From: Porphyrobacter sp. ULC335
GTDB lineage: Bacteria > Pseudomonadota > Alphaproteobacteria > Sphingomonadales > Sphingomonadaceae
Length of the DNA: 64,000 bases
Direction of reading: 5' to 3'
Assembly: GCF_025917005.1 (NCBI RefSeq)
Contig: NZ_CP078091.1
Span: 3,542,001 to 3,606,000 of the forward strand
A program made the translations under genes and the position numbers. The notes under the pieces are model-generated. The model had not been told where the DNA came from. It saw nothing but the letters and a program-made list of their open reading frames with translations, and made no database searches. Within the stretch, counting starts at the first letter, position 1. The number at the start of each line of letters is the position of its first letter. Below, in pieces: positions 34,984 to 42,312 of this stretch.

Positions 34984-36450
34984 ATGACGAGTATCTCCGT
35001 GGAAGGCTCATCGGCACTCATCCCTGATTCGGAAGACGGGGCGGCGCGGATCGATCTGGATCAGCCTCCGTTCTGGCCCGTGGATGAAGATGCCGCCGCC
35101 GACAGCACGGCTCCGGACCCCGATGCGGAGCCGGACGAAGGCTCCGAAGATGGCTGGCAAAGCCTCGATTACACGACCGTTCCGACGCATCGCCGCGCGG
35201 CATTGTTGAAGCGCTTTGAACTGCCGCTTTTGCTGGCGGTCGGCCTGGGGCCGGCGCTGTTGCTCTGGTCGGTCATGGACCGCGTTTTCTTTGCCGATGC
35301 CTTCGTGGAAACGACCTCGGCGCTGGTCTCCTCGATTGTGCTTTCGTGGTATATCCTGTTCCAGCTCAAGGACCACGCAAACGCGCGGCACCTGTCATAT
35401 GTCTTGCCGGTCAATCTGGTCGTTTTCGCCGGTGTGCTTGCCACTGTGGCGCTGTTGCGGGTTCCCTATTCCGGGTCCTACTTCACGGTCGGCGCCGTTT
35501 TTGCGGTGGCGGGAAGCTTCCTGTCCGCAGTCTACGCACGCCGGTTGGTCAAGCCGCATCTCATCGTTGCCGGTGGCAGAGCCGCCGAAATCACGCTCAA
35601 CAGCCAGTACCTCCCCGCGCCGTCGCTCGATGACCTCGGGCGATTGATCGAGACAGGATGGCGGGAGTGGGCGATTGTCGCCGACTTGCACTACCCGCAT
35701 TCGGAACGCGCCGAGCGATTGTTCGCACAGGCCGCACTGGCGGGAATTCCGGTGTACCACTTCCGGCAGATTGCCGAGATGCAATCCGGACAGGTCAAGA
35801 TTTCGCACCTCAGCGAGAATGATCTCGGATCGCTGATCCCGAACATTTCCTACACCTCGGTCAAGCGGGCGACCGATATCATCGGCGCGCTGATCCTCAT
35901 CCCGATTTGCGTCCCGTTGTTTGCAATGATCGCCCTGCTCATCCGGCTCGATTCAGCCGGCAGCGCGTTCTTCATTCAGGAGCGGATGGGCTATCAGGGT
36001 CGGACCTTCAGGATGATCAAGTTCCGCACCATGCGTGAACGGCGCCGGAGCCAGGGAACGATCGAGAACCGCGAAGACGCGATGACCCGCTGCGACGATG
36101 ATCGCATCACCCGGATCGGACGACTGCTGCGCAAGACGCGGATTGACGAGTTGCCCCAGGTCTTCAACGTCCTGCGCGGCGAGATGAGCTTTATCGGCCC
36201 GCGGCCCGAAGCCTGTTCGCTTTCCGCGTGGTATGAGGCCGAACTGCCGTTCTATCCCTACCGGCATATTGTCCGGCCGGGCATCACCGGTTGGGCACAG
36301 GTAAACCAGGGTCACGTAACAGACGTATCCGACGTACTCGAAAAGCTGCGCTTCGATTTTTACTACATCAAGAACATCTCGCTGTGGCTCGATCTTCTCG
36401 TGGCGCTGAAAACGCTACGAGTGATCGTACACGGTATCGGCGCAAGGTAG
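34984..36450 (+). CDS. Polyprenyl-phosphate sugar-1-phosphate transferase (exopolysaccharide priming enzyme)
   Basis: A 488-residue PHPT-type protein. The N-terminus has an acidic leader (to about 60) and four membrane helices (about 78-195). A CoA-binding-like linker follows, then the catalytic bacterial sugar transferase domain from about 293. It carries VKRATDIIGALILIPICVPLFAM, MIKFRTMR, TRIDELPQVFNVLRGEMSFIGPRPE and the PGITGWAQVNQG block. It attaches the first sugar phosphate to undecaprenyl phosphate and so starts the repeat unit assembled by the neighbouring operon. Confidence 0.94.
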   Translation: MTSISVEGSSALIPDSEDGAARIDLDQPPFWPVDEDAAADSTAPDPDAEPDEGSEDGWQSLDYTTVPTHRRAALLKRFELPLLLAVGLGPALLLWSVMDRVFFADAFVETTSALVSSIVLSWYILFQLKDHANARHLSYVLPVNLVVFAGVLATVALLRVPYSGSYFTVGAVFAVAGSFLSAVYARRLVKPHLIVAGGRAAEITLNSQYLPAPSLDDLGRLIETGWREWAIVADLHYPHSERAERLFAQAALAGIPVYHFRQIAEMQSGQVKISHLSENDLGSLIPNISYTSVKRATDIIGALILIPICVPLFAMIALLIRLDSAGSAFFIQERMGYQGRTFRMIKFRTMRERRRSQGTIENREDAMTRCDDDRITRIGRLLRKTRIDELPQVFNVLRGEMSFIGPRPEACSLSAWYEAELPFYPYRHIVRPGITGWAQVNQGHVTDVSDVLEKLRFDFYYIKNISLWLDLLVALKTLRVIVHGIGAR

Positions 36451-36825
36451 AGCCGCACAGCGGGCTCACGCTTGCCTGACTTTGTTCCTTCGGAATCGTG
36501 ACTGCCTGCGGACCAGTCTTCCGGTATGCCCCATGAGATAAGCAAGAACGGACACGTCACGATTCTGCAACATGACTTCCTGTGCTTTCCGGCCTATTTA
36601 CCATAGCCCCTATAGGGCGATGAAGGCAGACAAACTTCACTTCCCCTTTATTGCTGACGTGCCGCTGCATTATCATTGACAAGATAAGCGGCCACGCGCA
36701 CTTTCCGACCTGCACGGAAGCGGTCGCACCCTTTCCTCAAGTCAACGGTATGGTCGTTCCGGCCATGGGCCGCTTGTGTCCGTGCGCCGGTTTCTCACCG
36801 GCTTCAGGCAATGGGAGGAGTTATC
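36451..36825. promoter_or_regulatory. Regulatory gap with a spaced 10-bp inverted repeat and a CCCTATAGGG palindrome
   Basis: 375 bases without a credible gene between the sugar transferase and the tail-collar protein. GAATCGTGAC at 36493-36502 is mirrored exactly by GTCACGATTC at 36556-36565. A perfect 10-bp palindrome CCCTATAGGG lies at 36608-36617. The region may hold the promoter and operator of the downstream gene, which has a strong GGAGGAG ribosome site. Confidence 0.45.
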
Positions 36826-37410
36826 ATGGCAGATCCATTTCTCGGTCAGATTATCCAGGGCGGCTGGACCTATGTTCCGGACAACTACGCATCATGTGCC
36901 GGCCAGCTTTTGCCGATCGCACAGAATTCCGCGCTGTTTGCATTGCTGGGCACCACCTACGGCGGCAACGGGACAACGACCTTCGCCTTGCCTGATCTGC
37001 AGGGCCGCTCGATGGTCAATATCGGTCAGGGACCGGGCCTCAGCCCCTATGCCCTCGGCCAGGTGGGCGGTGCCGAAGCGATCACGCTGAACACCAGCCA
37101 GATGCCATCACACACGCACCCCGTCGCCCCCAACCCCAACGCCTTCAACGCGGCGAACATCAAGTCCACCGAGCAGGAGCCGTCGACCGGTGCGATCTTC
37201 GGTCGCGGGGCCGACACCGGGACAGGCACGGCAGTTCCGGAAGTTTACCTGCCCGCCGGCACCACGCCGACCATCGCGCTCGGCCTCAACATCGCCGGGT
37301 CGATCACCCTCGGCGCTGCGGGTGGAAGCACGCCCGTTCCGATTCTGTCGCCCTATTTGGCGGTGACGGTGTGCATCGCGCTGCAGGGCATCTTCCCCGC
37401 GCGCCCCTGA
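36826..37410 (+). CDS. Phage tail-collar (microcystin-dependent protein, MdpB-like) protein
   Basis: A 194-residue protein of the tail-collar family. It begins ADPFLGQIIQGGWTYVPDNYASCAGQLLPIAQNSALFALLGTTYGG and contains NGTTTFALPDLQGRSMVNIGQG and the histidine motif SHTHPV, all typical. The ATG at 36826 follows GGAGGAG; the ATG 15 bases upstream is part of that ribosome site. No other phage genes are nearby, so this is the chromosomal stand-alone type of unknown role. A DUF6916-like gene and an acetyltransferase gene follow. Confidence 0.9.
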   Translation: MADPFLGQIIQGGWTYVPDNYASCAGQLLPIAQNSALFALLGTTYGGNGTTTFALPDLQGRSMVNIGQGPGLSPYALGQVGGAEAITLNTSQMPSHTHPVAPNPNAFNAANIKSTEQEPSTGAIFGRGADTGTGTAVPEVYLPAGTTPTIALGLNIAGSITLGAAGGSTPVPILSPYLAVTVCIALQGIFPARP

Positions 37411-37421
37411 TCTGAACGACA

Positions 37422-37455
37422 GGTCCGGGCCGCTGGAAAAGCGGCGGCCCGGACC
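37422..37455. terminator. Bidirectional terminator hairpin
   Basis: A GC-rich stem (GGTCCGGGCCGC with GCGGCGGCCCGGACC, one bulged base) with an A-containing loop, placed between the convergent tail-collar (+) and DUF6916-like (-) genes. A short T-poor tail makes efficiency uncertain. Confidence 0.75.
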
Positions 37456-37459
37456 GTCT

Positions 37460-37783
37460 TCAGTTGAAGACCGCCTGATAGTAGTGTCCCGGCGTGTCCG
37501 TACCCATTGGCTTGGCAACCGGAATGAGGTGAACCAGCTCGGGGCCCCATTCGCCGCAACGCAGCCGATAGGTGGCCTCGATCAGCTGCACCTCAGCCTT
37601 GCTGCGGAAGATGAGCGTGAAAGGCAGCCGCTCGATCATCGTGGCATGCTGCTTCAGCGGGGTTGCGGAAACCAGCAACAGCTCCGCCGGGCGCGGGTTA
37701 CAATCGGCGAGCAGCACCTGCCCAACCATCGGAACGAATTCTTGAAGATGAATCGGGCGCGGGATGATTTCGTCGTTGCTCAT
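37460..37783 (-). CDS. DUF6916-like small protein
   Basis: A 107-residue protein that looks like the DUF6916 family: a small beta-rich domain with LLVSATPLKQHATMIERLPFTLIFRS and LRCGEWGPELVHLIPV. Proteins of this family are often encoded beside MdpB-like tail-collar proteins, as here. The ATG at 37783 is preferred over the in-frame TTG at 37792. Function unknown. Confidence 0.68.
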   Translation of the reverse strand: MSNDEIIPRPIHLQEFVPMVGQVLLADCNPRPAELLLVSATPLKQHATMIERLPFTLIFRSKAEVQLIEATYRLRCGEWGPELVHLIPVAKPMGTDTPGHYYQAVFN

Positions 37784-37857
37784 GAGACTCAATTACCCCA
37801 ACCGGGCGCAGGAGCAAGAAGCAAGCGCCTGATTGTAGGGAGGGAGCAGGCCCGAAC

Positions 37858-38439
37858 ATGTCCGATCCCGACACCGCGGCCCGCGCCTTCGACGCGCAGT
37901 TCAGGCAGCGCGCACCTCGCCTCGACATAGCAGCGGAGCGGCCCGAGCATCACGATGCACTGCGATGCTTGTACGCCGCGTGCTCCCCGCTTGCAGAGTT
38001 GCTGCCTGAAGCGCTGATCGACCTGCAATTCCAAAGCCGCGAAGCGACGTATCGCAGCACCCGCCCGCTCGCCATGCGCCGGGTGATTACGCATGGAAGC
38101 GTGACGATCGCGCGCATCATCGTCGACTGGCAGCAGCCCGGGGCAAGTCATGGCGTGGATATCGCCGTGCACCCTGAACACCGCTCCACCGGCGCGGCGC
38201 TGGCGATGCTGCGCGCATGGCTGGCGGTGGCCGATGCAGCGCAGCGACAGTGCACGCTCGACGTGATCGCCGACAATCCCGCCAAGCGGATCTATCAGCG
38301 GCTCGGTTTCGTCGAACAGCAAAGCGATCCCGGCGCACCTTTTGTCTTCATGGTGCGACCGGCGGCACGGCCAGCCGAGGGACATGACTCGCGAGGCTTA
38401 GCCCCATCGCACCGCAGGGGCGGTTCGCCTTCCATCTGA
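37858..38439 (+). CDS. GNAT-family N-acetyltransferase
   Basis: A 193-residue GNAT protein. The acetyl-CoA binding segment is HGVDIAVHPEHRSTGAALAMLRAWLAVADAAQRQCTLDVIADNPAKRIYQRLGFVEQ (about 96-152), showing the V-x-x-x-x-R-x-x-G-x-A core and the terminal Tyr-x-x-x-GF motif. GGGAGGGAG precedes the ATG. It is divergent from the DUF6916-like gene; together with the tail-collar gene they form a small cassette. Substrate unknown. Confidence 0.87.
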   Translation: MSDPDTAARAFDAQFRQRAPRLDIAAERPEHHDALRCLYAACSPLAELLPEALIDLQFQSREATYRSTRPLAMRRVITHGSVTIARIIVDWQQPGASHGVDIAVHPEHRSTGAALAMLRAWLAVADAAQRQCTLDVIADNPAKRIYQRLGFVEQQSDPGAPFVFMVRPAARPAEGHDSRGLAPSHRRGGSPSI

Positions 38440-38506
38440 TTTATGTGAGTGCTGCCGAGCCCTCCCCGCAGCAGCTTGCGTGTGCCTATCACAGGAGGAC
38501 AATCCC

Positions 38507-38869
38507 ATGGCAGACGCAATCAACACTGACGAAACCCGCGAACTCATCGGCTCAAACAAGGTCGAGGGCACCGCTGTCTACGGTCTGGACGGCGAACGGC
38601 TGGGCACGATCACCAACTTCATGGTCGATAAGCGCTCGGGGCAGGCAGAATACGCTGTCATGCAGTTCGGTGGTTTTCTGGGCATCGGCGCAGATTACTA
38701 TCCGGTCCCATGGTCGAAGCTGAGCTACAGCGTCGAACACGGCGGCTATGTTGTCGATCTCGACAAGGACACCCTTGAGGATGCTCCGCGTTACAGCAAT
38801 GACGACGAGCCGCAGTATGACGCCGATTACGACCGTGAGGTCAATTCCTACTACGGCGTGACCTACTGA
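38507..38869 (+). CDS. PRC-barrel domain protein
   Basis: A 120-residue protein with one PRC-barrel: NKVEGTAVYGLDGERLGTITNFMVDKRSGQAEYAVMQFGGFLGIGADYYPVPWSKL, the typical turn between strands. The C-terminus is acidic and Tyr-rich. AGGAGGA lies correctly before the ATG at 38507. These small stress-associated proteins occur widely in sphingomonads; the ligand is unknown. Confidence 0.92.
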   Translation: MADAINTDETRELIGSNKVEGTAVYGLDGERLGTITNFMVDKRSGQAEYAVMQFGGFLGIGADYYPVPWSKLSYSVEHGGYVVDLDKDTLEDAPRYSNDDEPQYDADYDREVNSYYGVTY

Positions 38870-38879
38870 CAATGATCTG

Positions 38880-38908
38880 ACGGCCCTGCCCCGAACGGGC
38901 GGGGCCGT
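38880..38908. terminator. Bidirectional terminator
   Basis: Stem ACGGCCCTGCCC paired with GGGCGGGGCCGT around CGAAC, one wobble pair, between the convergent PRC-barrel and SemiSWEET genes. It ends exactly at the SemiSWEET stop. Confidence 0.75.
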
Positions 38909-39210
38909 TAGTCCTTGGGGTCAAGGGCCTCGGCCACTTTCTCGGTCTTGCGCTGCGGCAAGGCGATCATGCCCAGGATAAACAGGGCAAACACCAGACA
39001 AATCGCGTTGGGAATGATCAGCGTCCATTCGCCTTGGAGCACGCCGAAGGTGGTCCAGGCCGCGAATGCAAGGCTGGTCAGCGCGAACATCGCCAGAGAC
39101 AAGCCCTTGGTCGAACGCTCGCGGATGATTTTCCAGGCCTGCGGCGTGAAGCTCGCAACCGAGGCACAGGCGCCGATAGTGCCGACTACGGTAACCCAGT
39201 CGATCGTCAT
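38908..39210 (-). CDS. SemiSWEET-type sugar transporter (MtN3/PQ-loop)
   Basis: A 100-residue protein with three membrane helices and the SemiSWEET pattern: VGTIGACASVASFTPQAWKIIRERSTKGLSLAMFALTSLAFAAWTTFGV, with the PQ motif at about residues 24-25. It probably works as a dimer moving sugars across the inner membrane. The ATG at 39210 is chosen over longer frames because the family starts about five residues before the first helix. Confidence 0.9.
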   Translation of the reverse strand: MTIDWVTVVGTIGACASVASFTPQAWKIIRERSTKGLSLAMFALTSLAFAAWTTFGVLQGEWTLIIPNAICLVFALFILGMIALPQRKTEKVAEALDPKD

Positions 39211-39295
39211 GGGGTCTTCCATTCTTTTCTGAAGCAAGCAGTGCGCACCCGGCGAAGGGGCGCGCAAGCGCGCCCCTTCGTCAGGGATCGCCGTG

Positions 39296-40162
39296 TCAGC
39301 TGCCGACAATGGTTCCCCCATTCGGGTGGAGCACCTGACCGGTCATGTAACTTGAATCCTCGCAAGCAAGGAACAGGAAGCAAGGCGCGACCTCGTTGGG
39401 TTGGCCACGGCGGCCCATCGGGGTGGACTCGCCGAAATGCGCCAGCTTGTCCTTGCTCGCCCCGCCCATCGGGTTGAGCGGCGTCCAGATCGGCCCCGGC
39501 GCGACGCCGTTGACCCGGATGCCCTGCTCCGCCAGATTCTGCGAAAGGCTGCGGGTGAAGGCGGTGATCGCGCCCTTTGTGGCAGAATAATCGAGCAGCT
39601 CCGCTGCACCCTGATACATCGTCACCGACGTGCAGTTGATGATCGCTGCGCCGCGGCCAAGATAAGGCATGGCGGCCTGCACCAGATAGAACATGCCATA
39701 GACATTGGTCTGGAAGGTCCGCTTCAACTGCTTGCGGCTAATTTCGGTGACGTCCTTGTCGGGGTGCTGTTCGCCCGCGTTGTTCACCAGAATGTCGATC
39801 TTGCCGAACTTGCGGATCGCAAGGTCGATAATCTCGCGGCAATGGTCCCGGTCGCCGATGTCACCCGCAATGGTGACAGCATGCGCGCCTTCGTCCTCGA
39901 CCATCTCGGCCGTGGCGAGCGCGTCTTCCTCCTCTTCGAGGTAGGAAATCACGACATTCGCCCCTTCGCGGGCGAACAGAACGGCGACCGCGCGTCCGAT
40001 CCCGGAGTCTCCGCCGGTAACGATCGCCACCTTGCGGTCGAGCCGCCCGGAACCGGGATAGCGCGGTTCCCAATCGGGCTTTGGTTTCAGATTGGCTTCG
40101 AGGCCGGGCAAATCACCCTCTTCCAGCTTGGGAACGATCGTCGGGCTATGGGACTTGGACAT
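39296..40162 (-). CDS. Short-chain dehydrogenase (YghA/general-stress type)
   Basis: A 288-residue SDR with a characteristic N-terminal extension (Pro-rich, GDLPGLEANLKPKPDWEPRYPGSGRL). NAD(P)-binding TGGDSGIG lies at 49-56, NNAG near 128 and the catalytic YSATK. The extension and the ending (MTGQVLHPNGGTIVGS) match general-stress SDRs such as YghA and Bacillus YdaD/YhxC. Substrate unknown. It is 31 bases from the ZIP transporter gene in the same direction. Confidence 0.92.
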   Translation of the reverse strand: MSKSHSPTIVPKLEEGDLPGLEANLKPKPDWEPRYPGSGRLDRKVAIVTGGDSGIGRAVAVLFAREGANVVISYLEEEEDALATAEMVEDEGAHAVTIAGDIGDRDHCREIIDLAIRKFGKIDILVNNAGEQHPDKDVTEISRKQLKRTFQTNVYGMFYLVQAAMPYLGRGAAIINCTSVTMYQGAAELLDYSATKGAITAFTRSLSQNLAEQGIRVNGVAPGPIWTPLNPMGGASKDKLAHFGESTPMGRRGQPNEVAPCFLFLACEDSSYMTGQVLHPNGGTIVGS

Positions 40163-40193
40163 GGAGTAACTCCTTGAAATAAAGAAATGCAGG

Positions 40194-40985
40194 TCAGGAT
40201 AGCGAGACGTCCAGCACCATCATCAGCACCAGACCGGCCATCAGCGCAGGCGTGGCCGAGCCGTGCTCGATCCGCCGCCGGGTGTGCGGGATGATCTCGG
40301 CCACGACGACGAACAGCATGGCCCCTGCTGAAAAACCGAGAGCCCAGGGGAGCACTGCGGCGGATGCCTCCACCAAGGCGACAGCCAGCGCGCCGCCAAC
40401 GGGTTCGACCAATCCGGTGGCAAGCGCCGCAGCAGCGCAACGCGTCCGGCTCCATCCGAGTGTCGCGAGCAAGGCAGCGACCGCCATGCCCTCGGGAATG
40501 TTCTGGATGCCGATGCCGAGCATGGTTGCCCAGCCAAGCTGTGGGTCACCGGACATGAAGCTCAGGCCAACCGCAGTGCCTTCGGGCAGGTTGTGCAGGG
40601 TCATGGCGACGATGAACAAGGCGATGCGCCGCTTGTCCTCGGCCTCGGGCCATGTGCCGAAACGCGCCGGGATAGCCCCACGCACCGCGAGCGTATCCGC
40701 CAACAGCCCCATACGCCCCATGGCCGCCGCACCGATCCATACGGCAGCGATCACCCCGACGGCCGCCATGGCAGCCGAAGCCCCGCCCACCCGCATCTGG
40801 TCGAATGCGGGCAGGATCAGGGAGAAGAACGCTGCGGCAATCATGACCCCGGCCGCAAATCCGATCAGCAGAATCTGACGGCGTTCATCGGGTGGGCCCG
40901 ACACGGCCACAACCGCCCCGCCGAGCCCTGTCATCGCCCCGGCGATCAGGCTCGCGATTATTCCGATGAGCGCCGGATCGGGCAT
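40194..40985 (-). CDS. ZIP-family metal transporter
   Basis: A 263-residue membrane protein with about eight helices. The ZIP signature appears twice: HNLPEGTAVGLSFM in helix IV and a matching NIPEGMAVAALLA in helix V, both with metal-binding His/Asn, Glu and Gly. It likely imports Zn or Fe/Mn ions. It is in the same direction as the Mn-catalase gene, 13 bases downstream, which suggests joint expression. Confidence 0.92.
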   Translation of the reverse strand: MPDPALIGIIASLIAGAMTGLGGAVVAVSGPPDERRQILLIGFAAGVMIAAAFFSLILPAFDQMRVGGASAAMAAVGVIAAVWIGAAAMGRMGLLADTLAVRGAIPARFGTWPEAEDKRRIALFIVAMTLHNLPEGTAVGLSFMSGDPQLGWATMLGIGIQNIPEGMAVAALLATLGWSRTRCAAAALATGLVEPVGGALAVALVEASAAVLPWALGFSAGAMLFVVVAEIIPHTRRRIEHGSATPALMAGLVLMMVLDVSLS

Positions 40986-40998
40986 GGCCCCGGCCGCG

Positions 40999-41871
40999 TC
41001 AGTCGCCAGCGCTGCCGAGATCAGCCCCGGTCAGCGGATCGCTTTCCGGATCGGAAGCGGTGCGTTCGGCCATGGCGCGCAAGGTCTTGAGCTTGTCGGC
41101 AGGCAGATCGACATGTGCCGCCCCCTCGCCGCCATCGACCGGACCAGCCGCCACGACATCCTCGACCCGCTCCCATTCCGGGCCGCTATTCCAAGGGCCT
41201 TCGGTATCACCGGGGCCGGTCGAAGCGTTGACGTAAAGCGTATCGTAAGGCTTCACGCCTTCCAGCCGTCCGGGCGGGAAATTGTCGGCAATGCTGTAGA
41301 GCGCCTTCTCGAAGCTCTTCTGGTGCGCAATCTCGCGGGTCATCAGGAAGCCCAGCGCGTCCTTGATGCCCGGATCATCGGTGATCGCGATCAGGCGTTC
41401 GTACACAATCTTGGCGCGGCTTTCGGCGGCAATGTTGGAACGAAGGTCGCAGGTCGGGTCGCCACGCGAGTCGATATAGGCCGCGGTCCATGGCACGCCC
41501 GATGAATTGGTCAGCGCGGGGCCACCGCCATAAAGGATCGACTGCGTATGGCTGTTGCCGCCCGCCGTCAGCGACTTGTAGAGCTCGGCTTCCTCAAGCG
41601 CGGCTTCTGCCAGATCGCCCTTGGCGCCCTTGTTGAGCATGGCGACGATGGAACCGATCACCTCCAGGTGGCTCAGTTCCTCAGTGGCAATATCGAGCAG
41701 CAGGTCTTTGCGGCCCGGATCATCCTCGGCAAGGCCCTGCGTGAAATAGCGCATTGCCGCTGCCAGCTCACCATCGGGTCCGCCGAACTGTTCGAGCAGC
41801 AACGAGGCGAGGACAGGATTCGGTTCGGACACCCGGACGGTGTATTGCAGGCGCTTGTTGTGGCTGAACAT
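40999..41871 (-). CDS. Manganese catalase
   Basis: A 290-residue non-haem catalase. The dimanganese four-helix bundle shows Glu35 (GGPDGELAAAMRYF), ATEELSHLEVIGS with Glu65 and His69, and the second pair in IAAESRAKIVYERL (Glu) and FLMTREIAHQKSFEKAL (Glu and His). The ATG at 41871 has GGGAG upstream; an open frame to 41946 is not used. It degrades hydrogen peroxide in the cytoplasm. Located behind a small membrane-protein gene and ahead of a ZIP transporter gene. Confidence 0.95.
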   Translation of the reverse strand: MFSHNKRLQYTVRVSEPNPVLASLLLEQFGGPDGELAAAMRYFTQGLAEDDPGRKDLLLDIATEELSHLEVIGSIVAMLNKGAKGDLAEAALEEAELYKSLTAGGNSHTQSILYGGGPALTNSSGVPWTAAYIDSRGDPTCDLRSNIAAESRAKIVYERLIAITDDPGIKDALGFLMTREIAHQKSFEKALYSIADNFPPGRLEGVKPYDTLYVNASTGPGDTEGPWNSGPEWERVEDVVAAGPVDGGEGAAHVDLPADKLKTLRAMAERTASDPESDPLTGADLGSAGD

Positions 41872-41909
41872 GGTGCAGCTCCCTTTTTTGCGGCCACACG
41901 GGCCAAAGA

Positions 41910-42071
41910 TCAGATGTTCGGGTCGTCGTGTATATTGCGGCGCCAACGAACGGGCTCTGGCGGAGCCAAATCACGCTGCCTTGGAAGGCACAGAAAGCTA
42001 ATGATAGCGACCACCAGCGGCAGACCGAGTATCCAGAACGGTAGAATCGAAACCGCGAATGAAGAGGACAT
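41910..42071 (-). CDS. 53-aa single-helix membrane protein
   Basis: A small gene with a good ribosome site (GCGGAG, 6 bases before the ATG). The protein starts MSSSFAVSILPFWILGLPLV, continues with a hydrophobic helix (VAIISFLCLP) and ends in a basic and then acidic tail (RWRRNIHDDPNI). It lies 38 bases upstream of the Mn-catalase gene in the same direction, so both may be on one mRNA. No family recognised. Confidence 0.62.
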   Translation of the reverse strand: MSSSFAVSILPFWILGLPLVVAIISFLCLPRQRDLAPPEPVRWRRNIHDDPNI

Positions 42072-42143
42072 CAGAAACTCCGCTTATGACTCTCACTGAT
42101 TTCGGAATTTGTTGGAGAGAATTTGCGGTCGTCCTGATCCATG

Positions 42144-42209
42144 ACCCATAACATGGGTTCACAACACGCCAGATTCAGGCAGTTTTGTTTGGTTCTCACC
42201 TATGTGAGA
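42144..42209. promoter_or_regulatory. Two dyad symmetries in the divergent promoter region
   Basis: CCCAT-AAC-ATGGG at 42144-42156 and TCTCAC-CTAT-GTGAGA at 42194-42209 are perfect inverted repeats. They lie between the minus-strand small membrane protein/Mn-catalase genes and the plus-strand fusion gene. They look like operator sites for a dimeric regulator. The protein is unknown, though three Crp/Fnr- or LuxR-type regulators are encoded within the window. Confidence 0.45.
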
Positions 42210-42312
42210 CTTATGTTTTGCAAGGCAGGCTATGGTGGGCTGTCGCCCCGTTGCGGCGCCGCCTCCCCAATCTCAGGACTGCGGCCACACTCCATTTGGA
42301 AGGCCTTTTGCT

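Noticed and set aside
34628..34987. 119-codon open frame before the priming sugar transferase
   Set aside because: No domain, poor ribosome site, low GC and unusual composition; the overlap with the next start is weak evidence on its own.
36826..37410. Prophage suggested by a tail-collar protein
   Set aside because: No capsid, terminase, integrase or attachment site nearby; the protein is the stand-alone MdpB-like type.
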